The notes: a model not told the origin generated them from the letters alone. 64,000 nt of DNA from JACDBE01 sp963714055 (GCA_963714055.1 OY970227.1:3162001-3226000); one strand, 5' to 3'; counted from the stretch's first letter, positions 1 to 8,831 are shown. Made by a program: numbers and translations.

Positions 1-354
1 CTCGGCACGGAGGTGGCGCCGGAGATCGGGGAGGTCGATGAGGTGCGCCCAACGCTCGTCCCGGGCCGGCACCGAGAGGATCTTGGCGTCGGGCCCGGCC
101 TCGTCCCTCATCCAGAAGACGCCGATCGCCCGGGCGAGGATGTGGCATCCCGGCACCGTCGGCTCGTCGAGCAGGACGAGTGCGTCTAGAGGGTCACCGT
201 CCTCTGAGAGGGTGCCGGGGATGAACCCGTAGTCGGCGGGGTAGCTGGTGGCGGTGAAGAGGTGACGGTCGAGCCACAGCGCACCCGTCTCATGGTCCAT
301 CTCGTACTTGTTGCGTGACCCCTTGGGGATCTCGACGACGACCTCTATCTCCAC
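1..354 (-). CDS. ppa: Inorganic pyrophosphatase, C-terminus cut by window edge
   Basis: Soluble type I pyrophosphatase, hydrolysing PPi to two phosphates in the cytoplasm. The first 118 codons are present (family usually 160-175 aa). Visible landmarks are EIPKGSRNKYE near residue 8, the YPADYGFIPGT segment and the acidic metal-binding loop EDGDPLDALVLLDEP. A GTG at 354 is preferred over the GTG at 360 because GGAGG lies about 9 nt upstream of 354 but only 3 nt from 360. The identification is firm; the missing end lies outside the window. Confidence 0.93.
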   Translation of the reverse strand, partial: MEIEVVVEIPKGSRNKYEMDHETGALWLDRHLFTATSYPADYGFIPGTLSEDGDPLDALVLLDEPTVPGCHILARAIGVFWMRDEAGPDAKILSVPARDERWAHLIDLPDLRRHLRAE

Positions 355-615
355 CGCCACCTCCCTCCGGGCCGCTCATTCAAGCGCCCCGAGCCAGCTC
401 ATGCCGGAGAGGTTTCAACCCTCGATGCAGTGTGGAGGTGGCTGTGAATGACAAAACCGTCTTACCCACACTCCCTACATAAGACGTTGAGCCGTGTCGG
501 ATACCGGGCCTCGGGGCCTGGGGACAACTTCACGTTGTGTCCGGCGCCAACAGTCGACCTGACATCGAGACTGTGTGAACCGCCCGTCGAGGGTGGCGGC
601 GAAGGGTGGTGCCGG
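355..615. other. Intergenic region, no gene seen
   Basis: About 260 bp between ppa and the btpA-like gene. Reading frames here lack coding character. The only structure noted is a weak dyad (ACAAC, 5 nt, GTTGT) at 524-538. It presumably holds the ppa promoter, but I cannot point to a convincing -10. Confidence 0.5.
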
Positions 616-1389
616 TCAACCGGCGGCGGCGACCATCGCCTTGGCGAGGACCGGATCGACCGGGTTGGTGGTGATCCCGTCGACCTTGATGGCGGTGCCG
701 ACGATGGCGCCGTCGGCGGCGACGAGGAAGCCGGCCAGGGAATCCTCGGTGACACCCGAGCCGAGGAGGACCGGGGTCCCCGGCACCGCGGCGCGCACCT
801 GTCGTACCGTGGCGATGTCGGGTGGCCGGCCGGTGGCGGTGCCGGAGACGATGACGGCGTCGGCCCCGGCGCGGTCCACGAGCTCCTCGGCCGCCTGCTC
901 GATGGTGGCACCCGGAGTGGGCGTGGCGTGCTTGACGAACACGTCGGCAAGGATGCCGACCTCGGGGGCGATGGCCGATCTGAGCCGGGTGACCTCGGCG
1001 GCGCGACCCACGATCGGCCCCTGGTCGGTCCACATCGTCCCCGCCAGCACGTTGACCCGGATGAAGGCGGCCCCCGAGGCGGCGGCGATCGCCACCGCGG
1101 CGGCGGCGTCGTTGCGCAGGACGTTCACCACCAGCGGCTTGGCGGTCACCCCGGCGACGGCCCCGATGGCCCGGGTCATGGCGGCCACGGTCACCTTGGG
1201 CACGTCGTCGGCGAAGAAGGGGGCGTCACCGAAGTTCTCCACGCCGATGGCGTCGAAGCCGGCGTCGTCGAGGCGGAGGGCGTCGTCGACGGCAGCGGCG
1301 ATGACGGCATCGAAGTCACCGGCGAAGCGGGGCGACCCGGGCAACGGCCCGAGGTGGACCATACCGGTGAGGCGAGGGACGGTGCGCAC
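616..1389 (-). CDS. BtpA/SgcQ family TIM-barrel protein
   Basis: 257 aa matching the BtpA family, named for a photosystem I biogenesis factor but widespread in non-photosynthetic bacteria, where the role is unclear. It opens with a GMVHLGPLPGSPR segment. It continues with the barrel motifs GFDAIGVENFGDAPF, RVNVLAGTMWTDQG and VLLGSGVTEDSL, the last resembling a phosphate-binding loop. The start is a GTG just inside the 116-bp palindrome described separately. The true substrate is unknown. Confidence 0.85.
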   Translation of the reverse strand: MRTVPRLTGMVHLGPLPGSPRFAGDFDAVIAAAVDDALRLDDAGFDAIGVENFGDAPFFADDVPKVTVAAMTRAIGAVAGVTAKPLVVNVLRNDAAAAVAIAAASGAAFIRVNVLAGTMWTDQGPIVGRAAEVTRLRSAIAPEVGILADVFVKHATPTPGATIEQAAEELVDRAGADAVIVSGTATGRPPDIATVRQVRAAVPGTPVLLGSGVTEDSLAGFLVAADGAIVGTAIKVDGITTNPVDPVLAKAMVAAAG

Positions 1390-1394
1390 CAGGC

Positions 1395-1510
1395 CTAGGA
1401 AGGTTCTGAAAAGGCGAATGGACCGGTTCGCATGGCTACGCCTGGCATCGCCCGAGTCCCGCCTGAACGAGTCGACCGAACCGGCGAACCCATCTTCAGA
1501 ACCCTCCTAG
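1395..1510. repeat. 116-bp imperfect palindrome (MITE- or REP-like)
   Basis: The outer arms CTAGGAAGGTTCTGAA (1395-1410) and TTCAGAACCCTCCTAG (1495-1510) are inverted copies with one mismatch. Inner arms CCGGTTCG and CGAACCGG pair as well. It fills the gap between the MDMPI-like gene and the btpA-like gene and contains the MDMPI stop codon. It could act as a terminator or be a small non-autonomous element. Confidence 0.7.
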
Positions 1511-2268
1511 TAGGCGCGAAGGAGGCGCAGGGCGGTCTCGGCGTCGGTGCCGATTGCCTTCAGGTTGGTGTCGGTCGCCTTCATGCGATGGACGGCGACC
1601 CGGCAGAACTCACCGGCCATGCCCTTGATGACGATGTCTGTGTCGTCGGGCCCGAAGTCCCACCGGGAGTACTTGGGCCCCATCAGCTGCACCCGGATGC
1701 CCTGGCTCGGGTAGGGCTCGCCTGCCTCGGAGAAGGCATAGGGGAGCATGCGGTGGGCGAGCCAGGCGACGTGGTAGAGGCGGGGGCTGTCGGTTTCCGG
1801 CTCCTCGTCCTCGGCCACGGGCAGCTTGCCCTCCATCGAGGCTCGGACGTCGAGCCCGTGGGCCCAGGTCTCCATCAACCGGAGCGAGGCGAACGCCTTG
1901 GCGCTCACCGACCTGTACAGCCAGGGGATCCGGTCGCCGGCCTCCATGTGGGAGAGGGCGTCGACCACGTCGGCCCTGCCGTTGCGCCACCACTCGATGA
2001 CTTCCTGGTAGCGCTTTCCCCGGCCGATCTTGACCCCTTCGGCGGTCCAGGCGTCGATGTCGGAGACGTCCACGCCGTCGAGTGCCGACTGCCCCTCGGC
2101 GATGACCTTGGCCGCCAGCGTCTCGGTGGACGCGAGGTGGCTCACCGTGTCGTGGATGGTCCAGCCCTTGGCGGGCGTGGCGGTCTTCCAGTCACGCTCG
2201 TGGATCCGCTGCAGGAACTGATCGAGTGACTGCTGCTCGGCGACCAGGTCGGAAAGGATCTCGCGCAT
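1507..2268 (-). CDS. Mycothiol-dependent maleylpyruvate isomerase / DinB-type protein
   Basis: 253 aa of the DinB/MDMPI superfamily (TIGR03084-like layout). Histidines expected to bind a divalent metal sit in TIHDTVSHLAS near residue 40-48 and METWAHGLDV near residue 140. The C-terminal third resembles the SCP2-like extension of MDMPI proteins. The likely chemistry is a thiol- and metal-dependent isomerisation or transfer, but the substrate cannot be read from sequence. A -10 (TAGAAT) ends 7 nt before the ATG, predicting a leaderless mRNA. The TAG stop lies in the right arm of the 116-bp palindrome. Confidence 0.8.
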   Translation of the reverse strand: MREILSDLVAEQQSLDQFLQRIHERDWKTATPAKGWTIHDTVSHLASTETLAAKVIAEGQSALDGVDVSDIDAWTAEGVKIGRGKRYQEVIEWWRNGRADVVDALSHMEAGDRIPWLYRSVSAKAFASLRLMETWAHGLDVRASMEGKLPVAEDEEPETDSPRLYHVAWLAHRMLPYAFSEAGEPYPSQGIRVQLMGPKYSRWDFGPDDTDIVIKGMAGEFCRVAVHRMKATDTNLKAIGTDAETALRLLRAY

Positions 2269-2275
2269 CGGCTGG

Positions 2276-2281
2276 ATTCTA
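2276..2281 (-). promoter_or_regulatory. -10 element, leaderless promoter of MDMPI-like gene
   Basis: TAGAAT on the minus strand with 7 nt to the ATG at 2268. Confidence 0.6.
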
Positions 2282-2314
2282 CCGTCGGTCCGGAACCGCG
2301 AAACCGCCGAAGGG

Positions 2315-3421
2315 TCAGACGCGGGGCCCGGGGAGGACCTCGGCGGGGGCGGCTTGGTTGATGTGGTCGATCATCTGCCGGAGCCGTCCCAGCCGCCTCC
2401 GGTCGAAGTGGAACCGGATGCGGGAGAGCTCGGGATGGTCGTCGTCGCGCACCTCGCCGGGCGAGGCGACGGTGCGCTCGATGCGACCGTCGACCACCAC
2501 GTCGCCGAACTCGGCGTTGAGCTCGTCGAGCAATTCGGAGGACGGCTCGTGGAGCAGCCGCAGCACCAGGTGGCCCTCGACGAACCGCTGCGAGTGGTAG
2601 CTGCGGTAGAAGGTGACGATCTCGGCGATGGCGGTGTCGAGGTCGGTGGTGTGCAGGTACAGCTTGCGGTCGGCGGGGCTGATCATCCGCTGCCGCTCGA
2701 GGACGTCGACGAAGTCGAGCCACGCCTCCCAGTAGCCGGTGCCGGGCGCCTCGAGCAGGACGACCGGATGGAGGTCGGACTTGCCGGTCTGCATCAGGGT
2801 GAGCAGCTCGTAGGTCTCGTCCTGGGTGCCGAACCCTCCGGGGAAGATGGCGAACCCGTCCGACTCCTTGACGAACATCAGCTTGCGGGTGAAGAAGTAC
2901 TTGAAGTTGATCAGCCGGCTCTCGTGGACCCAGGGGTTGGCGTCGGCCTCGAACGGGAGCCGGATGTTGACGCCGAACCCGTACTCCCGGCCGGCGCCCC
3001 GGTTGCCCGCCTCCATGATCCCCGGGCCGGCCCCGGTGACCACCATCCAGCGGTGCAGGTCGGCCATCGCCGTGGCGAAGTCGCTCGCCAGCGCGTAGTT
3101 GGGGTCGTCGTGAGGGGTCCGGGCAGAGCCGTACATGGTCACCTTGCGGGTGTCCCGGTACTTGGAGAAGACCAGGAACGAGTAGCGCAGCTCCTTCAGG
3201 GCGGTGTTGACCAACTTGAGATCGCCCCGGTCGGTGTCGTCGCGCAGCAGCTTGAGGGCACTGACCATCATCTCGGCGGCCAGCTCGACCTCGTGGTCGT
3301 GGGCCTCGTGCCCGTCGACCGACACCGCCTGGCGCACCAGCTCGGCGATCTGCTCGTCGAGACCGTCCCCCAACCGGTAGCCGCGCATGATTCCACGACG
3401 GTAGTCAGACCGGTCGCCCAT
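2315..3421 (-). CDS. LOG-family (TIGR00730-type) nucleotide phosphoribohydrolase-like protein
   Basis: 368 aa. The Rossmann-like core shows the MYGSART opening strand, VVTGAGPGIMEAGNRGA, and the family hallmark PGGFGTQDE. The latter two make up the AMP/nucleotide binding and catalytic motifs of LOG and PpnN enzymes. These hydrolyse nucleoside 5-prime-monophosphates to base and ribose 5-phosphate; older annotation calls them lysine decarboxylase-like. It is longer than a minimal LOG protein (about 190 aa), with about 90 extra N-terminal and 100 extra C-terminal residues. I start at ATG 3421; upstream in-frame codons are antisense to yajQ. Another ATG lies 11 codons downstream. Confidence 0.85.
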   Translation of the reverse strand: MGDRSDYRRGIMRGYRLGDGLDEQIAELVRQAVSVDGHEAHDHEVELAAEMMVSALKLLRDDTDRGDLKLVNTALKELRYSFLVFSKYRDTRKVTMYGSARTPHDDPNYALASDFATAMADLHRWMVVTGAGPGIMEAGNRGAGREYGFGVNIRLPFEADANPWVHESRLINFKYFFTRKLMFVKESDGFAIFPGGFGTQDETYELLTLMQTGKSDLHPVVLLEAPGTGYWEAWLDFVDVLERQRMISPADRKLYLHTTDLDTAIAEIVTFYRSYHSQRFVEGHLVLRLLHEPSSELLDELNAEFGDVVVDGRIERTVASPGEVRDDDHPELSRIRFHFDRRRLGRLRQMIDHINQAAPAEVLPGPRV

Positions 3422-3431
3422 GCCGGCCGGG

Positions 3432-3437
3432 TAGATT
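3432..3437 (+). promoter_or_regulatory. -10 element, leaderless promoter of yajQ
   Basis: TAGATT followed by 6 nt and the yajQ ATG, in a 22-bp divergent gap. Confidence 0.65.
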
Positions 3438-3443
3438 CGCGCG

Positions 3444-3931
3444 ATGCCCACATTCGACGTCGTCTCCCAGATCGACCGCCAGGAGGTCCGCAACGCCGTC
3501 GACCAGGCGCGGCGGGAGATCGTCAACCGCTTCGACTTCAAGGGGACCAACACCGAGATCACCGCCGACCGAGGGCGAGCTTGCCGTCGAGTCCTCGGCG
3601 GAGGGGCGGCTGGACGCCGCCATCGACGTGCTGAAGACCAAGCTGGTCAAGCGCGGGGTGTCGCTCAAGGTGCTCCACGGCGGCGACCCGAAGCCTGCCG
3701 CCGGGGGCCGGGTCCGGGCGACGCTTCACGCTGGTCGAGGGCATTCCCCAGGACGCCGCCAAGGAGCTGGGCAAGACCATCCGGGACTCGAAGCTGAAGG
3801 TCCAGGTGCAGGTCCAGGGCGACCAGCTGCGGGTCCAGGCCAAGCAGCGCGACGACCTCCAGCAGGTCATCGCCCTGCTCAAGGGTCTCGACTACCGCCT
3901 CCCGCTTCAGTACGTCAACTTCCGCGAGTGA
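3444..3931 (+). CDS. yajQ: YajQ family nucleotide-binding protein, two +1 frameshifts
   Basis: YajQ/DUF520 proteins bind nucleotides (c-di-GMP in some species) and have two ferredoxin-like domains. The first frame reads MPTFDVVSQIDRQEVRNAVDQ, typical of the family. It continues in the next frame with DVLKTKLVKRG and in a third with KLKVQVQVQGDQLRVQ to a normal end, NFRE. Removing one C near 3569 (GACC) and one G near 3717 (CGGGCG) restores a 161-aa protein of usual length. Both lesions sit in G/C runs, so sequence error is more likely than decay. The transcript looks leaderless. Confidence 0.9.
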
Positions 3932-4069
3932 TCGAGGCCGCGCCCGGCTCAGGCGTGCGGCATGGCGAGAATCCGGCGCAGATGATCATCCAGCTCGTGG
4001 CCCTCGCCCCGAGGCGTACTCACGGTGACCGTGGCCCAAAGGCAATCGGTCTCGCTGAAGTTGGTCTCG

Positions 4070-4783
4070 TCAGGCAACCGGTTCATCGACGACCGGGGGC
4101 AGGACCGGTGGCATGAGTCCTTCGGGCAGGTCCTCTTCGGGAGCTTCTGATCTGCCGTCCGCCAGCCGACGAGCGGCAGCACGAGCATCAGCGAAGGCGC
4201 GGGTCATCGCAGCCTCTCGGAATTGACTCATATCCGTCGGTTGGGCGTACACGAAGTCGATGTCGTAGATGCCGACGAACCCGAAGATGGCTCGCAGATA
4301 CGGCTCCATGAAGTCGTATGCATTGAACGGCGAATCGGCGGAGTAATCGGCGCCTCGTGACGTGATCACGACCATCTTCTTGCCGTGGACCATGCCTTCG
4401 GCGATGCCTGACTCGTTGTACCGGAAGAGGTATCCGGGCTGGACGATGGCATCGATGAAGTATTTCAGCGAATACGGGATGCTGAAGTTCCACATCGGTA
4501 CCGACATCACGTGGACTTCGGCGGTCAGGAAGCGCTCGATCAAGGCTTCGATCTGCGTCCACGACTGCGCCATAACAGGGTTCAGGGGCGTCCCCGTCAT
4601 GAGTGTGTACTTGGCTTCGATGTTGGTGCCGGCGACCTTGGGGAGGTCATCGGCGAACAGATTGAGGGTCTCGATCGAGCAATCGGGCGCAGCTTCCATG
4701 AGTTCTTGGAAGAAGGCATCCGCCACCTTCATGGTGTTCGATGCCTCCGCTCGCGGCGTCGCCACGATGTGCAAGACCCTCAT
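4070..4783 (-). CDS. FMN-dependent NADH azoreductase-like flavodoxin-fold reductase
   Basis: 237 aa of the AzoR/NAD(P)H quinone reductase family. The N-terminal MRVLHIVATPR strand binds FMN phosphate. The VPMWNFSIPYSLKYFID segment near residue 95 is diagnostic for AzoR, and VVITSRGADYS follows. It has a charged, proline-rich tail of about 35 residues not usual in AzoR. It probably performs two-electron reduction of quinones or azo compounds in the cytosol. It stands alone, next to convergent yajQ. Confidence 0.85.
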   Translation of the reverse strand: MRVLHIVATPRAEASNTMKVADAFFQELMEAAPDCSIETLNLFADDLPKVAGTNIEAKYTLMTGTPLNPVMAQSWTQIEALIERFLTAEVHVMSVPMWNFSIPYSLKYFIDAIVQPGYLFRYNESGIAEGMVHGKKMVVITSRGADYSADSPFNAYDFMEPYLRAIFGFVGIYDIDFVYAQPTDMSQFREAAMTRAFADARAAARRLADGRSEAPEEDLPEGLMPPVLPPVVDEPVA

Positions 4784-4876
4784 GCTGCCTCCGGTCGGAT
4801 GGGATGGGCGGCGATCCTAGACATCGAGGTAGCGCCGGCGCTGATGGCACCGGTGCCTTCGACAGGTTGCCGAGAC

Positions 4877-5203
4877 CTACCTGGGAGGCAGCTCCCCGAG
4901 CTTCCCTGGATCAGGGATCGTCGGCAACTCGGACGGGACCTCCGTGTCCGGCATGCCGGGCACGTCGGGGATCTCCGGAGGCGCTTCGTCCGGCGTCTCC
5001 GGGTTCTCCGGGTCCGGGTACGGTGGCACCTCTGTCGGCAGATCCGGCTCGGGTACCTGGGTCTCCGGGTCGGGCAACCCGGGCGCACCGTCCGGGACGT
5101 CCGCGGGCAACTCCTCGGGCGAGCGACGGGTGGGAGCTTCGGGTAGCACCGGGTCGGGAGGCGCGTCGGATGGATCCGGCGTGTCGTCGGGGTTCGGGTT
5201 CAT
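4877..5203 (-). CDS. Proline/aspartate-rich low-complexity protein
   Basis: 108 aa from ATG 5203, with GGAGG 10 nt upstream. It consists almost wholly of P, D, E, T and V in loose PDP / PEVP / PDVP repeats. There is no signal peptide, hydrophobic segment or known domain. Net charge is strongly negative, so it should be disordered in solution. The Gly/Ser-rich ORF on the other strand is its shadow. Function unknown; whether it is expressed is uncertain, though the ribosome-binding site argues for it. Confidence 0.55.
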   Translation of the reverse strand: MNPNPDDTPDPSDAPPDPVLPEAPTRRSPEELPADVPDGAPGLPDPETQVPEPDLPTEVPPYPDPENPETPDEAPPEIPDVPGMPDTEVPSELPTIPDPGKLGELPPR

Positions 5204-5345
5204 GACGTTTCGGCCTCCGGATCGGGGAATGGCTTCGGGTCGGTCGGTCGATGGCTCCCGACTTGGGCGTGCACATACCCGGGAGGGGCGCCGCCCATGC
5301 ACCGATCGACGAAGGCGTGGCGCCAGGCAGCGGCCGCTCGGGTCG

Positions 5346-6446
5346 TCAGAGCCAGTTGCGACGTTTGGCGACGTAGAGAGTGGCTCCCGCCAACGCCGCC
5401 ATCACGGCGATCACCACCCAGAAGATCCAGGCATGCTCGAAGAACCCGACCTCGAAGTTCATGCCCATGATGCCGGCGATCACCACCGCAGGCAGCAGCA
5501 GGACCGAAACGATGGTGAGGCGTTTCATGATGTCGTTGGTCGCTTGTGCGGTCCGGGTCATGAAGACGTCGAACGACCCGACGATCATCTCCCGCGTCCT
5601 ATCGATCTCGTCGAGTGCCTGCTGCAGGCGTTCCTCGACCCGTTGGTACACATCGGCGGCTTCGGTCCCGACCACCGTCCCGGAATCGGGATGGCTGAGG
5701 AGGCCGAGCACCTGACGATGCGGGCCCAGGGTGCTTCGCAGTCTCCGCACCCGGCTCCGCAGGCTGATCAAGCGGTCGAACAGGTCCCGCTCGTCGGGCC
5801 GATGGTGCAAGACGTGCTCGTCCAACTCGTCGATCTCGGCTTGAAGGTCCTCGATGACCGTGAAGTAGCCCGAGATCTGCCAGTCGAGCACGACGGACAG
5901 GAATCTCGGGCCGTCGAGATCCCCCAGGCGCGTCTCCCCATCGAAGGGCTTGTTGAACTCGTCGACCAGGTCCAGCTGCCCGTTGTGGACGGTCACCACC
6001 CAGTTGGGCCCGACCAGGCAGTGCAACGGCACCGGCTCGAAATCGGAGCCGTTGCCCAGTGCGGTGACGGTGAGGCGCAGCGCGTCGTCGTGTTGCGTCA
6101 GCGAGGGACGAACTCCGGCTTCGGCGATCCCGTCGACCAACCCGTCGACACCGAGATGGTCCCACAACCTGGCGACGCCATCGGCGCAATCGAGGTCGAC
6201 GTCCGCCCACAACACCTGGTCATCGTGAGGATCGGGCAGTGGCGCGTCGAGATCCAGCGAGGTGTCCACACCGTCCCCGCTGTACAACCAGATCCGGCAC
6301 CCGCGCGCAGCGCCGCCGGCATCCCCCTTCGAGGCGTTGCCGACGGGCGCGTCATCTGTGAAATCAGAAACGAGAGACCCCTCTAACGGCAGCGCACCCT
6401 CTACCCACGACCGTGGGTCGTCAAACGTCCGCTGCCAGCGTCTCAC
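5346..6446 (-). CDS. corA: CorA-type magnesium/cobalt transporter
   Basis: About 366 aa. The large N-terminal cytoplasmic domain is followed by a long helix (VYQRVEERLQQALDEIDRTRE) and two C-terminal membrane helices. The signature GMN sits in IMGMNFEV at the end of the first helix. CorA forms pentamers carrying Mg2+ inward. The start is uncertain: GTG 6446 leaves room for a divergent promoter, while an ATG at 6569 would overlap the DUF1801 gene on the other strand. The tail KRRNWL is a normal CorA ending. Confidence 0.9.
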   Translation of the reverse strand: MRRWQRTFDDPRSWVEGALPLEGSLVSDFTDDAPVGNASKGDAGGAARGCRIWLYSGDGVDTSLDLDAPLPDPHDDQVLWADVDLDCADGVARLWDHLGVDGLVDGIAEAGVRPSLTQHDDALRLTVTALGNGSDFEPVPLHCLVGPNWVVTVHNGQLDLVDEFNKPFDGETRLGDLDGPRFLSVVLDWQISGYFTVIEDLQAEIDELDEHVLHHRPDERDLFDRLISLRSRVRRLRSTLGPHRQVLGLLSHPDSGTVVGTEAADVYQRVEERLQQALDEIDRTREMIVGSFDVFMTRTAQATNDIMKRLTIVSVLLLPAVVIAGIMGMNFEVGFFEHAWIFWVVIAVMAALAGATLYVAKRRNWL

Positions 6447-6549
6447 GTCGATGGGCAGGCGGGGTAGGGCTGGGACCGTGGGGGAAGGGATCCCGGCGAG
6501 AGCCGGTGCGGGTCGGGGTTCCGCCGAACCGGGCCGTAAGCTGCCGGGA

Positions 6550-6915
6550 GTGACCGTCACCGACGACATCGACGCCTACCTCGCCGGGCTGCCCGACGAC
6601 CAGCGGAGCGCGCTCCAAGGTCTGCGGGAGAGCATCGCCGCTGCTGCTCCGGGCGCCGAGGAGGGGTTCAGCTACGGGGCGCCCGCCTTCCGCTACCGCG
6701 ACCGGCCGCTGGTGTGCTACTCGGCGGCCAAGGCCCACCTGTCCTTCTTCCCGATGAGCCCCGAGGTGATCGAAGCCCATCAGGCCGAGCTGGGGGAGTG
6801 GTCCACATCGAAGGGGACGATCCGGTTCAAGCCGGACCATCCGCTACCGGCCCAGCTTGTCGAGACGCTGGTCCAGGAACGGATTGCCGAGCTCGACGCC
6901 GCCGCATCTCGCTGA
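6550..6915 (+). CDS. DUF1801 (YdhG-like) small protein
   Basis: 121 aa from a GTG. The DUF1801 pattern is clear: DIDAYLAGLPDDQR at the start, EEGFSYGAPAFRY, HLSFFPMSP and STSKGTIRFKPDHPLP. Some relatives are described as iron chaperones, but the biochemical role is largely unknown. It is divergent from corA and convergent with the lipoprotein gene. Confidence 0.85.
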   Translation: MTVTDDIDAYLAGLPDDQRSALQGLRESIAAAAPGAEEGFSYGAPAFRYRDRPLVCYSAAKAHLSFFPMSPEVIEAHQAELGEWSTSKGTIRFKPDHPLPAQLVETLVQERIAELDAAASR

Positions 6916-6966
6916 AAGGCGGCGCCGAACGCCGGCACCGTCCTCTCGTCTCGAGGGAACGGCTGC

Positions 6967-7728
6967 TTAGCTCCCCTGTGCCTCGAGCTCTGCCTCGACC
7001 GCCGCCTGTCCGATCGGCCCGGCGGGCACGTACTTGTCGTAGCCCTCGAGGATTTCTGCGGTGTAGTCGAGGAGGAGCTCGACGTCAGCCGGTCGATCCA
7101 GTAGCCGAGCGAGCGCGGTGAATGTCTGGTTCAGGTCTTCGCAGCCGCCCTCGAAACGAGGCGCGTCGCCCTCCAGGGAGACAATGCGTTCCACGATCCA
7201 CCTCCCTTCGCTTCCCGAAGGGTGTGGGTCGACGGCAGAGACGACGTGAAACGCCGCCAACCCGTTGCGATCGGCCAGAGCCTGCGCCGGTTCGACCGAG
7301 TCCGCTCGGGTGTCTTCGTACATCATCAGCGTGGCGGCCGAACCCGGAGCCAGAGCCGGCATGGGACCAGCGCTGTTCGGTGGCGGTGTCCCATCTGCGA
7401 TCTCCACGACCGTGATCTCGATCGCGGAAAGGGTCCGGTCCTCGCCCGCGTCGTACGACGAGTCGGACGGCACCCCCGTCTCGATGGAGCGGACGCGACC
7501 GACGATCGTGCCGGTGATGTTGGCCATGACATGCGTCATCGAGCAGTCCCAGGGCTCGTCGCTGTCGCTTTCGTCGATCACGGTTCCGGTGGGTGGCACC
7601 AACGTATCGCCCGGCCCCTGGCCAACGGGACCTTGCGTTGCCGGCTCGGCACCCGGAGCCGAACAGGAAGCGATGCCGAGGACCGATGCAGCGATGCACA
7701 TTCCTGCGTGGCCGGTCAGGTTTCTCAT
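6967..7728 (-). CDS. Hypothetical lipoprotein
   Basis: 253 aa. Starting at ATG 7728 gives a short signal peptide (MRNLTGHAGMCIAASVLG) ending in a lipobox, IASC, so the product should be lipid-anchored outside the cytoplasmic membrane. The mature protein begins with a disordered P/G/T stretch, then a predicted beta-rich domain, then an acidic helical tail. I recognise no family. An in-frame start 18 codons upstream would spoil the signal peptide. Confidence 0.7.
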   Translation of the reverse strand: MRNLTGHAGMCIAASVLGIASCSAPGAEPATQGPVGQGPGDTLVPPTGTVIDESDSDEPWDCSMTHVMANITGTIVGRVRSIETGVPSDSSYDAGEDRTLSAIEITVVEIADGTPPPNSAGPMPALAPGSAATLMMYEDTRADSVEPAQALADRNGLAAFHVVSAVDPHPSGSEGRWIVERIVSLEGDAPRFEGGCEDLNQTFTALARLLDRPADVELLLDYTAEILEGYDKYVPAGPIGQAAVEAELEAQGS

Positions 7729-7824
7729 CGTGCCCAACGTTATGTCGCCGACCCGCACAACGGCGCTACTTCTTACCGCCACAGCTCCAGGCCTGCAGAC
7801 CTCGCCTTGGGCGGCGGGAGTCGC

Positions 7825-8814
7825 TCACCCGTACGCCGGGCCTTTCGGGCCCTTGCGGGCCACGGCCGACCACACGGTCTCGTAGTGGTCGCGGTCGAAG
7901 GGGTCGATGTGGGGGAGCACGAACTCCTCCCACGAGCGACGGAGCGGGTCCTCGGCGTCGTCGTAGACGCGCAGGCCGGCGGGGATGCGCTCCAGCACCG
8001 CCCTGAGGCTGAGCGGGGTCTCCACCCGGGTGCGGGTGTCGACCGCGGTGAAGGAGGCGTTGACTTCGACGGCGAGCTTGGCGATCAGCCCGACGAACTC
8101 GCCCTTCAGCGAGGTGTACCGGCGCTCCAGCATGCTGCGCAGCTCCTCCTCGGTGGGGAAGCTCTTCTCCCAGATGATCCACCGGTCGGCGAACGCCTTG
8201 TTGAGCGTCTGGGTGCCGGCGTAGTCGCGCAGGTCGGTGGGATTCAGCGTCCCGAAGATGCGGACGTCGTCCCGCAGGTGGATGGTCTCGCCGGTGGGCA
8301 ACTCGAGCGCCCGGTGCCGGTCGAGCAGGCCGTGGAGGGCGAACAGGGTCTCGGCGCCGGCGGCGTTGAGCTCCGACAGGTTGAGCAGCGCCGGGCCCCG
8401 CAGCGCCCGGGTGATGTCGCCGTCCTCCCAACGGCTCTCCGTGCCGCCCCTGCCGTCCCCGTACAGCTTCACCGACCCGATCAGGGTGATGTCGCGCACC
8501 TCGCCGGTCAGCGGGATGCGGTAGTGGGGGAGGCGGAGCAGGGCGGCGAACTGCTCCAGGTCATGGTCCTTGCCCGTTCCCATGTGGCCGCGCAGCGCCA
8601 TGTGCAGCGGGCTGTCGTCGAAGTGCTGGCGACGGACCTGCTCGAGCTGCGCCAGCCGGTACAGCATCCCCAGGTCGACATAGAACGGGTCGGGGTCGGG
8701 GATGTGCTCCATCCGGGCATCGTGGTCGTGGAGGTCGGTGGGGGTCTCCACCGTCTCCAGCTCGACGGGCTTCCCGTCGCCGGACGGGTCGGTGAAGGTG
8801 ACGGTCTCGGCCAT
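7825..8814 (-). CDS. MoxR/CbbQ-type AAA ATPase with degenerate Walker motifs
   Basis: 329 aa AAA protein of the MoxR/AAA_5 group. The P-loop is GHMGTGKD (residues 76-83), with Asp where Ser/Thr normally coordinates Mg2+. The Walker B region reads ALLNLSELN (142-150), with Ser where the Mg-binding Asp is expected; the following Glu and Asn are kept. Sensor 1 (FGTLNPTD) and the FADRW region are normal. MoxR ATPases remodel partner proteins with VWA domains, and such a partner ends 17 bp upstream in the same operon. The altered residues suggest weak or absent ATP hydrolysis, which is inference. Confidence 0.8.
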   Translation of the reverse strand: MAETVTFTDPSGDGKPVELETVETPTDLHDHDARMEHIPDPDPFYVDLGMLYRLAQLEQVRRQHFDDSPLHMALRGHMGTGKDHDLEQFAALLRLPHYRIPLTGEVRDITLIGSVKLYGDGRGGTESRWEDGDITRALRGPALLNLSELNAAGAETLFALHGLLDRHRALELPTGETIHLRDDVRIFGTLNPTDLRDYAGTQTLNKAFADRWIIWEKSFPTEEELRSMLERRYTSLKGEFVGLIAKLAVEVNASFTAVDTRTRVETPLSLRAVLERIPAGLRVYDDAEDPLRRSWEEFVLPHIDPFDRDHYETVWSAVARKGPKGPAYG

Positions 8815-8831
8815 GTGGTCGGCTCCTCGGG

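Noticed and set aside
524..538. ACAAC-N5-GTTGT dyad upstream of ppa as an operator
   Set aside because: Five-base arms are expected by chance and no -10 lies next to it.
4944..6386. Gly/Ser-rich plus-strand ORF of 480 aa
   Set aside because: Complement of the proline-rich gene and corA; corA has clear motifs on the minus strand.
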